Below, one piece after another: positions 7,448-14,505 of a stretch of 23,104 nt of DNA. The notes below the pieces were generated by a model that was given only the letters and a program-made list of their open reading frames with translations, was not told the origin of the DNA and did no database searches. Origin of the DNA: JAMOBE01 sp039908285 (lineage in GTDB: Bacteria; Pseudomonadota; Alphaproteobacteria; Rhodospirillales; Rhodospirillaceae); the NCBI GenBank assembly GCA_039908285.1, contig JAMOBE010000057.1, forward strand, positions 1 to 23,104, written 5' to 3'. Each line of letters begins with the position of its first letter. The stretch's first letter is position 1. The position numbers and the translations under genes are program-made.

Positions 7448-7945
7448 ATGGCTGACGTAAAATCATCGCCGGAGACGCCACCCATCCTCGACGACGAGAC
7501 CCTGCGTCAGGGGATCGAACTGCTGTTCTTCGCCTATCGCGACTTCACCGCCGAGGCCGACCTGATCCTCGGGCGCCATGGGTTCGGGCGCGCCCATCAC
7601 CGGGTGATCTACTTCGTCGGGCGCCATCCGCTCATCAGCGTCAACGAACTGCTGGCCATCCTGCGCATCACCAAGCAGAGCCTGTCGCGGGTCCTGGGCC
7701 AACTGGTGCGCGAGGCCTTCATCGTCCAGCACCCCGGTCCCCGCGACCGCCGCCAGCGTCTGCTGGAACTGACCCCGAAGGGGGTGGACCTCGAGAACCG
7801 GCTGACGGAGAACCAGCGCCGCCGCATCGCCGATGCCTTCCGGGGCGGCGGGCCCGAGGCGGTGGAGGGCTATCGCCGCGTCCTCCTCGCCATGATCGAC
7901 GCGCCGGACCGGGACCGCTTTCCGCCGCAGGAGAGAACGCCATGA
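7448..7945 (+). CDS. petP: MarR-family transcriptional regulator (PetP-like)
   Basis: The 165-aa protein has the winged-helix layout of MarR regulators: a dimerisation helix (residues 18-45), a recognition region VNELLAILRITKQSLSRVL (65-84), and a wing with the DRRQRLLELTPKG motif (about 100-112). Its stop overlaps the start of the response regulator gene in an ATGA, so the two are translationally coupled. A MarR protein followed by an OmpR-type regulator matches the PetP-PetR pair first described in Rhodobacter capsulatus near the cytochrome bc1 genes. The gene symbol rests on this arrangement and on overall resemblance. The start at 7448 has only a weak GGGGC as ribosome binding site. Confidence 0.75.
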   Translation: MADVKSSPETPPILDDETLRQGIELLFFAYRDFTAEADLILGRHGFGRAHHRVIYFVGRHPLISVNELLAILRITKQSLSRVLGQLVREAFIVQHPGPRDRRQRLLELTPKGVDLENRLTENQRRRIADAFRGGGPEAVEGYRRVLLAMIDAPDRDRFPPQERTP

Positions 7946-8625
7946 CCGACAACCCGCACATCCTGGTGGTGGACGACGACACCCGCCTGCGCGAGCTTCT
8001 GCGCAAGTACCTGACCGACAACGGCTTTGCCGTGACCACGGCCGGCGACGCCACCGAGGCGCGCCAGCGGCTGACCGGCATCGAGTTCGACCTCATCATC
8101 CTCGACGTGATGATGCCGGGCGAGAACGGCCTCGACTTCACCCGGTCGCTGCGCGAGACCAGCGACGTGGCGATCCTGCTGCTGACCGCCATGGGTGAAT
8201 CGGGGGACCGGATCACCGGCCTCGAGTCCGGAGCCGACGACTACCTGGCAAAGCCGTTCGAACCCCGCGAACTGCTGCTGCGGGTCAACAACATCCTGCG
8301 ACGGCTGCCGCGGCGGCCATCGGATCCCCTGACCGAGCTGCGCTTTGGCGACTGCGTCTACGACGTGGTCCGGGGCGAGCTGTTCCGCAGCGACCAGCCG
8401 GTGCGCCTGACCTCGGCGGAGGCGGCGCTGATGCGCATGTTCGCGGCCCGGCCGGGGGCCGTCCTCAGCCGCGAGGACCTCGGCACCCAGGGCGGATCCG
8501 CGGTCAACCTGCGGACCGTCGACGTGCAGATCACCCGCCTGCGCAAGAAGATCGAGGAAGACCCCGGCCTGCCGCGCCACCTGCAAACCGTGCGCGGCCG
8601 CGGCTACCTCCTGCGCACCGATTGA
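7942..8625 (+). CDS. petR: OmpR/PhoB-type response regulator (PetR-like)
   Basis: The 227-aa product has a receiver domain (residues 5-120) with acidic pocket DDD (11-13), phospho-acceptor Asp55 in LIILDVMMPGENG, conserved Thr82 in LLLTA and Lys104 in LAKPFEP. A winged-helix DNA-binding domain follows (about 135-227), including VRLTSAEAALMRMF and VDVQITRLRKKIE...VRGRGYLL. All residues needed for phosphorylation are present. No histidine kinase is encoded nearby, as is usual for PetR-type regulators. The start overlaps the end of the MarR-type gene by four bases. After the gene come palindromic repeats. Confidence 0.85.
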   Translation: MTDNPHILVVDDDTRLRELLRKYLTDNGFAVTTAGDATEARQRLTGIEFDLIILDVMMPGENGLDFTRSLRETSDVAILLLTAMGESGDRITGLESGADDYLAKPFEPRELLLRVNNILRRLPRRPSDPLTELRFGDCVYDVVRGELFRSDQPVRLTSAEAALMRMFAARPGAVLSREDLGTQGGSAVNLRTVDVQITRLRKKIEEDPGLPRHLQTVRGRGYLLRTD

Positions 8626-8657
8626 CATCGGAACGTGTCAACCTGAATTCGGCCGTT

Positions 8658-8835
8658 AGAGCAGTTTCCGCTCAAGCGGAAACTGCGAAAAGCCCGCGCG
8701 GCGCTTGAGCGGCCAGAGGCAAATTCTAGAGCGTTTCCGCTCAAGCGGAAGCTGCGAAAAGCCCGCGCGGCGCTTGAGCGGCCAGAGGCAAATTCTAGAG
8801 CGTTTTCGCTCAGGCGGAAAACGCTCTAGAATGAA
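8658..8835. repeat. Tandem ~70-bp palindromic intergenic repeat (two units and a partial third)
   Basis: Unit one covers 8658-8727 (70 bp) and unit two 8728-8796 (69 bp), nearly identical. A partial third starts at 8797. Each begins with a palindrome built on TTTCCGCTCAAGCGGAAA and continues with a shared tail ending GAGGCAAATTCT. Similar AGAGCG-TTTC-type palindromes are dispersed between genes in many alphaproteobacteria. The array lies between the convergent ends of the response regulator and the queA side. Confidence 0.85.
8794..8830. terminator. Perfect 14-bp inverted repeat, likely bidirectional terminator
   Basis: TCTAGAGCGTTTTC (8794-8807) and GAAAACGCTCTAGA (8817-8830) are exact inverted copies around a 9-base loop. 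The position after the response regulator gene suits transcription termination, although no strong T-run follows. Confidence 0.45.
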
Positions 8836-8918
8836 ATTTTCAATGCCAATCAATGTGTTGCAGCAACTCTCGGCTCACCCGAAGGGTGAATGGCGGGCGC
8901 GGGCGGCAGTCCCAAGTG

Positions 8919-9026
8919 TTACTGCCGGATTTTGGATAATTTCTTCAGGAAGGCCTCAGCCTCCTGGCGAATTGGCTGGTCGTTTGCTTTGAACTCTGAT
9001 GTGTGCTTTTTGCGAGTCTGTCCCAT
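8919..9026 (-). pseudogene. 35-codon remnant of an IS3-type transposase OrfA
   Basis: The minus-strand ATG at 9026 has a strong ribosome binding site (AGGAG seven bases upstream). It opens with MGQTRKKHTSEFKA, the usual beginning of IS3-family OrfA helix-turn-helix proteins. After about 14 residues the match ends abruptly and the sequence passes to a charged helix ending FLKKLSKIRQ and a stop at 8919-8921. Family members are about 90-100 residues long, so the HTH core is missing. Most likely this is an internal deletion product. It could be translated, because its start signals are intact. Confidence 0.6.
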
Positions 9027-9100
9027 GTTCTGCTCCTGTGGTTTCGCGAGTTATACGAGCAGAACCCTCTTTTTCCAGCTGTTCGGAAAACGGGGACCAC
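8919..9100 (-). mobile_element. Relic of an IS3-like insertion sequence
   Basis: Upstream of the OrfA remnant the minus strand reads GGTCCCCGTTTTCCGAACAG from about 9097 down, which looks like the terminal inverted repeat and leader of IS3-type elements. The relic ends only a few bases from the queA stop codon at 9106. No OrfB (DDE domain) and no second inverted repeat were found between 8835 and 8919, so only one end of the element survives. Confidence 0.5.
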
Positions 9101-9105
9101 CTCCA

Positions 9106-10137
9106 TCATGACTGGCGGCGCAGCAGGCTGCCGTCGCCGTAGGAATAGAAGCGATAGCCCCGGTCGATGGCGTGGCGGTAGGCGGCCTGCATCCGCTCCA
9201 TGCCGGCGAAGGCGCACACCAGCATGAACAGGGTCGACCGTGGCAGGTGGAAGTTGGTCACCAGCAGGTCCACCGCCCGGAAGCGGTAGCCGGGAGTGAT
9301 GAAGATGGCGGTCTCGCCGGCGAAGGGCCTCATTCGCCCGTCCTCGTCGGCAGCACTCTCGAGAAGCCTCAGACTGGTGGTGCCGAGGGCGACGACTCGT
9401 CCCCCCGCCGCCCGGGCGGCCTCCATGGTCGTACAGGCCTCGGGCGAGATCCGCCCCCACTCGGCGTGCATGCGGTGGTCGCGGGTGTCGTCGACCCGGA
9501 CCGGCAGGAAGGTGCCGGCACCCACGTGCAGGGTCACCGTCACCCGCCGCACCCCCCTGTGGTCCAGGGCTGCCAGCAGCGCCTCCGTCATGTGCAGGCC
9601 GGCGGTGGGAGCGGCGACGGCCCCCGCCTCGGCGGCGAAAATGGTCTGGTAGTCGCTGCGGTCCCGCTCATCCCCCGGGCGCCCCATGTAGGGCGGCAAG
9701 GGCATGGTCCCGTGCTGACCGAGCGCCGCCAGAAGGTCGTCGCCGCCGCGATCGAAGCGAAGGCGCGCCTCGCCGCCCTCGCCGCGGGCCTCCACCAGGG
9801 CGGAGAACCCACCATCGCCGAACGTCAGCCGGTCCCCCGGCTTCAGCCGGCGGGCCGGCCGCGCGAAGGCGAGCCAGGTGTCCGGGGCCTCGCGACGGTG
9901 CAGCGTCACCTCGACCCGCGCCGCGCCGCGCCGACCTTCCAGCCGCACGGGAATGACCCGGGTATCGTTGACCACCAGAACGTCCCCGGGCTCCAGCAGG
10001 CCCGGCAGGTCGCGCATCCCCCGGTCGCGGCAGCCGGCCTCCGTCACGTCGAGAAGGCGCGCGGCATCGCGCGGCACCGCCGGCCGATCGGCGATGCAGG
10101 CGCGCGGCAGGTCGAAATCGAACGCGTCAACCCTCAT
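9106..10137 (-). CDS. queA: S-adenosylmethionine:tRNA ribosyltransferase-isomerase
   Basis: QueA transfers and isomerises the ribose of SAM onto 7-aminomethyl-7-deazaguanine in tRNA, giving epoxyqueuosine. The 343-aa length is normal. Family blocks are visible: the start VDAFDFDLPRACIADRP, VLVVNDTRVIPVRLEG, YQTIFAAEAGAVAAPTAGLH, VTLHVGAGTFLPVR, and the closing RGYRFYSYGDGSLL. The ATG at 10137 has only a weak ribosome binding site. It runs in the same direction as the PTS genes, 50 bases after the EI gene's stop. The usual partner gene tgt is not in the window; an IS3 relic lies right at the 3' end. Confidence 0.95.
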   Translation of the reverse strand: MRVDAFDFDLPRACIADRPAVPRDAARLLDVTEAGCRDRGMRDLPGLLEPGDVLVVNDTRVIPVRLEGRRGAARVEVTLHRREAPDTWLAFARPARRLKPGDRLTFGDGGFSALVEARGEGGEARLRFDRGGDDLLAALGQHGTMPLPPYMGRPGDERDRSDYQTIFAAEAGAVAAPTAGLHMTEALLAALDHRGVRRVTVTLHVGAGTFLPVRVDDTRDHRMHAEWGRISPEACTTMEAARAAGGRVVALGTTSLRLLESAADEDGRMRPFAGETAIFITPGYRFRAVDLLVTNFHLPRSTLFMLVCAFAGMERMQAAYRHAIDRGYRFYSYGDGSLLRRQS

Positions 10138-10187
10138 GTCTCAGGCTTTTCAGAAAACCCCCTGACGGCCTCGAAAGATCGGAGCGA

Positions 10188-11978
10188 TCACGACGCCGAG
10201 TTGAAATCGTCCACGATCCTCGCGATCATCCCCATGTCCGCGTGGTCCATCACCACCCGGGCATGATGGGTGGCCGCCGCCATGTCGAGGCTGCGGATGC
10301 GGCGCTTGACCCGGGGGATGTTGGTGGCCGACATGGACAGCTCGCGAATGCCAAGCCCCAGCAGCAACGCGGTGTAGCGGGGATCGCCCGCCATCTCTCC
10401 GCATACGGAAAGAGGGATGCCGGCCCGGATCGCCGCTTCCGTCGCGAACTGGATCAGCCGCAGGACCGCCGGGTGCAGCGGGTTGTACAGGTGCGCGACG
10501 CTCTCGTCGCTGCGGTCGATGGCCAGGGTGTACTGGGTCAGGTCGTTGGTGCCGATGGAAAAGAAGTCGGCGTGCCAGGCCAGCGCGTCGGCCGCCAGTG
10601 CCGCCCCCGGCACCTCGATCATCACGCCGACGGGCGGCAGCGGGTCGGCGATGCGAACCCGGCGCCGTTTCAGGCGGCGCACCACGTGAGCCATGATCTC
10701 CCGCACCTGAGCCAGTTCATTGACCGCCGCCACCATCGGCAGCAGGATGCGCACCGGCCCGAAGACGCCGGCACGGAGGATGGCTGCCAGTTGATCCTCG
10801 AGGAGTTGCGGGCGGCTCAGGCCGAGTCGGATCGCCCGCAGCCCCAGCGCCGGGTTGGGACCGGTGACGATGCGCAGCGGCGCGCTGACCTTGTCGCCGC
10901 CGCAGTCCAGGGTGCGGATGGTGACCGTCCGCCCGCCCATGCGCTCCACCAGACCGCGAAAGGCCTCGAACTGCTCGTCCTCGCTCGGCAGGTCGGGGCG
11001 GTTCATGTACATGAATTCGCTGCGCAGGAGCCCGACACCCTCGGCGCCCGCCTGCAGGACCGCGTCGCTTTCCGCCGGCATTTCGACGTTGGCGTGCAGG
11101 GCGATGGCGACGCCGTCCCGGGTCACCGCCGGCACCGTCCGCAGCCGCGTCAGGGACCGCCGCTCGCGCAGGAAGCGGGCGCGGCGGCGCCGGTAGTCGA
11201 GCAGGGTCTCGGGTTTCGGATCGATGATGACCCGCCCGGTCAGGCCGTCGACGATGATCTGGTCGCCAGACTTCACGTCCTTGAGAAGGCCGGCGACGGC
11301 CACCACCGCCGGCAGTCCGAGGGAGCGGGCGACGATGGCGGTGTGGTTGTCGGCCCCACCCAGCACCGTCACGAAGCCCCCCACGTGACTCGGGTCGAGA
11401 AGGGCCGTGTCGGCCGGGGTCAGCTCTTCGGTGACGATCACCGCGTTCTTCGGCACCATCGAGAACGGACGGTAGGGAGTCTTGGTCAGGCTGCGGAGCA
11501 GACGGTTGCCGACGTCGCGGATGTCGTCGATGCGCCCGGCGAGATAGGCGTCGTCCATGGTCGAGAAGATCTCGACCATGCGGGAGATTTCCTTGTGAAC
11601 CGCCGCTTCGGCGTTGATGCGGTCATCGACGATGCGCTTTTCCACGCCGCGGATCAGGCGCGAGCCCTTCAGCATCTGCTGATAGGCCTCCAACAGAAAG
11701 CTCAAGTCCTCACCGGCGGCCCCCGGCAGGTCCTGAGCCTTGACCTGCAGCTTGGCGATCTGGTCCTGAGCCTCGACGGTGGCCTCGGCGAAGCGGGCCC
11801 GCTCGTGGGCCACGGCGGTCGGCGGGATGCGGTACTCGGGAACGCTGACGGCCGCGCAATCGTGCACGCACGCAACCCCGATGGCGATGCCCGGTCCCAC
11901 CGCCAGCCCGTTGTGGACGCGCTCTCCTCCGGTCTCCCTGACGGGGCCGCTCGCCGCCTGTCTGACTCTGGACTTCAT
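10188..11978 (-). CDS. ptsP: PTS Enzyme I (phosphoenolpyruvate-protein phosphotransferase)
   Basis: The 596-aa enzyme takes phosphate from PEP onto a histidine and passes it to HPr. The phospho-His is His212 in GGADNHTAIVARSLGLPAVV. The PEP-binding barrel shows GVGLLRSEFMYMNR (about 314-327), RTLDCGGDK and FFSIGTNDLTQY, and catalytic Cys526 lies in PLSVCGEMAGDP. There is no N-terminal GAF domain, so it is built like PtsI, although the neighbours point to a regulatory (nitrogen-type) system; the family-level symbol ptsP is used. The start at 11978 has AAAGG about six bases upstream. The gap to the HPr gene upstream is 130 bases, longer than elsewhere in the cluster, so it may have its own promoter. 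Confidence 0.92.
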   Translation of the reverse strand: MKSRVRQAASGPVRETGGERVHNGLAVGPGIAIGVACVHDCAAVSVPEYRIPPTAVAHERARFAEATVEAQDQIAKLQVKAQDLPGAAGEDLSFLLEAYQQMLKGSRLIRGVEKRIVDDRINAEAAVHKEISRMVEIFSTMDDAYLAGRIDDIRDVGNRLLRSLTKTPYRPFSMVPKNAVIVTEELTPADTALLDPSHVGGFVTVLGGADNHTAIVARSLGLPAVVAVAGLLKDVKSGDQIIVDGLTGRVIIDPKPETLLDYRRRRARFLRERRSLTRLRTVPAVTRDGVAIALHANVEMPAESDAVLQAGAEGVGLLRSEFMYMNRPDLPSEDEQFEAFRGLVERMGGRTVTIRTLDCGGDKVSAPLRIVTGPNPALGLRAIRLGLSRPQLLEDQLAAILRAGVFGPVRILLPMVAAVNELAQVREIMAHVVRRLKRRRVRIADPLPPVGVMIEVPGAALAADALAWHADFFSIGTNDLTQYTLAIDRSDESVAHLYNPLHPAVLRLIQFATEAAIRAGIPLSVCGEMAGDPRYTALLLGLGIRELSMSATNIPRVKRRIRSLDMAAATHHARVVMDHADMGMIARIVDDFNSAS

Positions 11979-12108
11979 CCAACCTTTCCCGCGTGGCGCC
12001 GCCGTGACGGCAAGCGTCCCATTCCTCCCCTACTTCGCTCCTGATCTCCCTCTTCCCCTCCAGGATGAGAGGGCTTTTGATGATCGTAGACTCAATTCAT
12101 TATCACCC

Positions 12109-12411
12109 TCAGTCCTCGCCGAACTTGTCGTTGATCAGCCGGACGAGGGCCTCCACCGCCGCCGAGGCATCCTCTCCGTCCGCCACGATCTCGATGGTGC
12201 AGCCCGGTCCCGCCGCCAGCATCATCAGGCCCATGATCGACAGGCCGCCGGCCTGCTGGCCCTTGTGGGTGACGTCGATGCCGGCGTGAAAGGTGCCGGC
12301 CAGCTTGACGAACTTGGCGGCCGCCCGGGCATGCAGGCCGAGCTGGTTGCGGATGGTCACCTGCTGACGGACGGCGGCGGGCGCCGTCACGGTGTCGCCA
12401 TCGGAGGTCAT
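12109..12411 (-). CDS. ptsH: HPr-family phosphocarrier protein
   Basis: The 100-aa protein carries phosphate between Enzyme I and EIIA. The active His27 lies in NQLGLHARAAAKFV, and the regulatory serine is Ser58 in GGLSIMGLMMLAA, the residue modified by HprK in this family. The first 14 residues are a short extension before the HPr fold. The ATG overlaps the stop of the EIIA gene in an ATGA, with AGGA nine bases upstream, so translation is coupled. The SIMGLMMLAA segment is closer to NPr/alphaproteobacterial HPr than to sugar-PTS HPr. Confidence 0.93.
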   Translation of the reverse strand: MTSDGDTVTAPAAVRQQVTIRNQLGLHARAAAKFVKLAGTFHAGIDVTHKGQQAGGLSIMGLMMLAAGPGCTIEIVADGEDASAAVEALVRLINDKFGED

Positions 12412-12815
12412 GACCGATCCTGGGTCAGAAGGCGCGAGGCCACGTTGATGTACTTCCGGCCGGCCTCCTGGGCGCTGCTCACCGCGTGGGCCAGCGCCTC
12501 GGTGTTGCGGACGGAGGCGAGCTTGATCAGCATGGGCAGGTTGACGCCGGCGATCACCTCGACCTTGGCCTTGTCCATGATGGAAATGGCGAGATTGGAG
12601 GGAGTGCCGCCGAACATGTCGGTCAGCAGCACGACGCCGTTGCCGTCGTCCACCGCGGCGACGTTCTCGAGGATGTCGAGGCGCCGCTGCTCCATGTCAT
12701 CGTTCGGACCAATGCACACGGCGGCCACGCCGGGCTGCGGCCCGACCACGTGCTCCATCGCGGCGATCAGTTCCTCGGCCAGGCGGCCGTGGGTGACCAG
12801 TACCATTCCGATCAT
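12408..12815 (-). CDS. PTS EIIA component, mannose family
   Basis: The 135-aa single-domain protein has the EIIA(Man) fold, with phospho-acceptor His9 in MVLVTHGRLAEEL and the conserved LLTDMFGGTPSNLA loop around residues 63-76. It should accept phosphate from HPr. No IIB, IIC or IID gene follows, so it is more likely a regulatory output than part of a transporter, as in other alphaproteobacteria. A strong AGGAAGGGG site precedes the ATG and overlaps the end of rapZ. Confidence 0.92.
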   Translation of the reverse strand: MIGMVLVTHGRLAEELIAAMEHVVGPQPGVAAVCIGPNDDMEQRRLDILENVAAVDDGNGVVLLTDMFGGTPSNLAISIMDKAKVEVIAGVNLPMLIKLASVRNTEALAHAVSSAQEAGRKYINVASRLLTQDRS

Positions 12816-12828
12816 CGAGTCCCCTTCC

Positions 12829-13767
12829 TCATTCCCGACCCACGTTTCCCTGGTCCAGTTCGCGGTGACGCAGCTCCACCTGCACCCCCCTGCCGCGCAG
12901 CCACACCGCCAGGCGTTCGGCGACGAACACCGAGCGGTGGCGTCCCCCCGTACAGCCCATGGCGATGGTCAGGTAGCTCTTTCCCTCCGCCTGATAGCGT
13001 GGCAGAAGGGGATCGAGCAGCCGGACCAGGCTGTCGAAGAACGCGGGAAAGGCGGGGTCGGCGGCGATGAAGGCGGCGACGCTCTCGTCGCGCCCGGTTC
13101 CCGGTCGCAATTCCGGGCTGTAGTGCGGATTGTTGAGAAAGCGCACGTCGAACACCAGATCCGCCTCGCGCGGCAGTCCCTGGCGATAGGCGAACGACGA
13201 CACGAAGACCACCAGTCCCTGTCGCTCCTCCAGGCCAAAGTGCCGTTCGAGCAGACGCCGGAGTTCCGACGGCGGCAGGTGCGAGGTGTCGATGATCAGG
13301 TCGGCACCGTCGCGCAACGGCGACACCAGACGGCGTTCGTGACGAATGCCGTCGGCGAGGGGGCGGTCCACCGCCAGGGGGTGGCGCCGTCTGGTCTCGG
13401 TGAAGCGGCGGCGCAGCACCTCGTCCTCGCAGTCGATGAACACCAGCCGCACGTCCAGCCCCTCGCCGCCGCGCAGGGCTTCGATGACGCGGCGGACCGG
13501 GTCCACGCCGAAATCGCGGGTGCGGATGTCGACACCGATGGCCAGCGGCCGCCTCCGCCCCTCTCCCGGCCGCACCAGGGTCCCGAGAAGGGACAGCGGC
13601 AGGTTGTCCACCGCCTCGTAGCCCATGTCCTCAAGCGCCCTCAGCGCCGAGGTCTTGCCGGCTCCCGACAGGCCGGTGACGACGGCGATCGGCCCGTGTC
13701 CCAGGGCGATGGCGTCCGGTGGACGAGCCGATGATGACGAAGACTCGGACATGTCGCTGTTCATCAT
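12829..13767 (-). CDS. rapZ: RNase adapter protein RapZ (P-loop nucleotide-binding)
   Basis: The 312-aa product belongs to the RapZ/YvcJ family: an N-terminal P-loop domain with Walker A GLSGAGKTS (about residues 32-40), and a C-terminal domain with the signature GCTGGRHRSVFVAE. In E. coli RapZ binds small RNAs and controls glucosamine-6-phosphate synthase. In alphaproteobacteria it is regularly found in the hprK-PTS cluster, where its role is less clear. The start chosen is ATG 13767, which overlaps the hprK stop (ATGATGA); ATG 13764 and 13752 also exist. The frame stays open further upstream, but only as an Arg/Gly-rich shadow of hprK. A short Ser-rich stretch follows the start. Confidence 0.93.
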   Translation of the reverse strand: MMNSDMSESSSSSARPPDAIALGHGPIAVVTGLSGAGKTSALRALEDMGYEAVDNLPLSLLGTLVRPGEGRRRPLAIGVDIRTRDFGVDPVRRVIEALRGGEGLDVRLVFIDCEDEVLRRRFTETRRRHPLAVDRPLADGIRHERRLVSPLRDGADLIIDTSHLPPSELRRLLERHFGLEERQGLVVFVSSFAYRQGLPREADLVFDVRFLNNPHYSPELRPGTGRDESVAAFIAADPAFPAFFDSLVRLLDPLLPRYQAEGKSYLTIAMGCTGGRHRSVFVAERLAVWLRGRGVQVELRHRELDQGNVGRE

Positions 13768-14204
13768 CCCGCCATGGCCAGCGAGCCCGTCGCGACCCGG
13801 AGCGCCATGACCACCTTGGCCGCGGCCGAGGCCTCGAACGGGGCCAGGGCGACGCGCGCGACGTCGACTCCGCAGACGTCGCAGGTGACACCCGCGTCCG
13901 GCATGCGCTCCACCTCGTCGGGGGCCACCAGATCGACCACCAGCCTCACGACGGCCTCCGGCACGCATCCCACGGCCAGCACCCCGACTCCCCGCACCTC
14001 CAGCAACCCGGCGATGCCGGGGGGGGAGGCCGCATATACCTTGCCATCACGAACCCTCAGGTCTGTGCCATCGTCAGCCACCAACCGGTGTCCAGCCGCC
14101 AGCAGCCGCAGCGCCAGGTCGGACTTGCCGCTTCCCGATGGCCCCCGCAGCAGGACGCCGTGCCCGTCGATCATCACGCAGGTCGCATGCACACGTTCCA
14201 TCAT
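13764..14204 (-). CDS. hprK: Short HPr kinase/phosphorylase
   Basis: The 146-aa protein corresponds to the C-terminal kinase domain only, which is the usual short alphaproteobacterial form. The P-loop is GPSGSGKSDLAL at residues 21-32, followed by HRLVADDGTDLRV and an EVRGVGVL strand typical of HprK. It would phosphorylate the regulatory serine of the HPr encoded two genes downstream. The start at 14204 (two Met in a row) lacks a good ribosome binding site. It is the first gene of the minus-strand cluster. In many relatives a chvG/chvI-type two-component pair lies upstream; here the tracrRNA and cas9 do instead. Confidence 0.92.
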   Translation of the reverse strand: MMERVHATCVMIDGHGVLLRGPSGSGKSDLALRLLAAGHRLVADDGTDLRVRDGKVYAASPPGIAGLLEVRGVGVLAVGCVPEAVVRLVVDLVAPDEVERMPDAGVTCDVCGVDVARVALAPFEASAAAKVVMALRVATGSLAMAG

Positions 14205-14342
14205 CGCAAATCGTGGGGCGACGGCGGGTTCGAGTCAATGCCAAACGGCGATTCACCCGATTGCCCTGGCAATACCTGGTACCCTGTCCGTCCCCACTCC
14301 CGGCATCGCCGCGATATCCACCATCCGTTGAACCCGCAAAGC

Positions 14343-14373
14343 AAAAACGCCCTCCAACCAGGGTTGAAGGGCG
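14343..14373 (-). terminator. Intrinsic terminator of the tracrRNA
   Basis: On the minus strand, CGCCCTTCAACC and GGTTGGAGGGCG form a 12-bp stem with one T-G pair, followed at once by TTTTT (14347-14343). This is a textbook Rho-independent terminator and fixes the 3' end of the tracrRNA. Confidence 0.9.
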
Positions 14374-14460
14374 AATAAGCCGGCAGTGACCTTGGGGTGC
14401 CGAGCCCGCGCTAAGGGTCGATTTGCTTGCGAAAAGCGACCGCCTCTAGCTCTGCTACGA
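14343..14460 (-). ncRNA. tracrRNA of the type II-C CRISPR system
   Basis: The minus strand from 14460 begins TCGTAGCAGAGCTAGAGGCG. This pairs, with a few G-U pairs, along the CRISPR repeat, whose complement begins AGTGTAGCAGAACCAGAGAC. Pairing continues through GGTCGC, then an unpaired four-base bulge (TTTT against the repeat), then CGCA near 14431-14428. So the anti-repeat spans about 14460-14424. A stem around CGGCA/TGCCG (about 14403-14381) follows, then a strong terminator ending at 14343. Size is about 118 nt. It is divergent from cas9, and a -35/-10 pair lies directly upstream. The ends are predictions. Confidence 0.85.
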
Positions 14461-14465
14461 GAAGG

Positions 14466-14494
14466 AGGCTACACTCCCGGTAGCCGCAATGCAA
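14466..14494 (-). promoter_or_regulatory. Putative tracrRNA promoter
   Basis: On the minus strand TTGCAT (14494-14489) and TAGCCT (14471-14466) are separated by 17 bases. This predicts a transcription start near 14460, exactly where the anti-repeat begins. The agreement with the RNA's predicted 5' end supports the call. Confidence 0.55.
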
Positions 14495-14500
14495 GGGGAA
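14470..14500 (+). promoter_or_regulatory. Putative cas9 -10 element and ribosome binding site
   Basis: TACACT at 14470-14475 on the plus strand is the same hexamer that ends every CRISPR repeat in its transcribed direction. It would start a leader of about 25 bases. No good -35 is seen at the right distance. AAGGGGA at 14493-14499 is a good ribosome binding site for the ATG at 14506. The element overlaps the divergent tracrRNA promoter, so the two may compete. Confidence 0.35.
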
Positions 14501-14505
14501 ACATC

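Noticed and set aside
10242..13734. Long plus-strand frames (600 and 651 codons) opposite the PTS genes
   Set aside because: They are antisense shadows in high-GC DNA. The minus-strand frames carry complete EI, HPr, EIIA and RapZ motifs.
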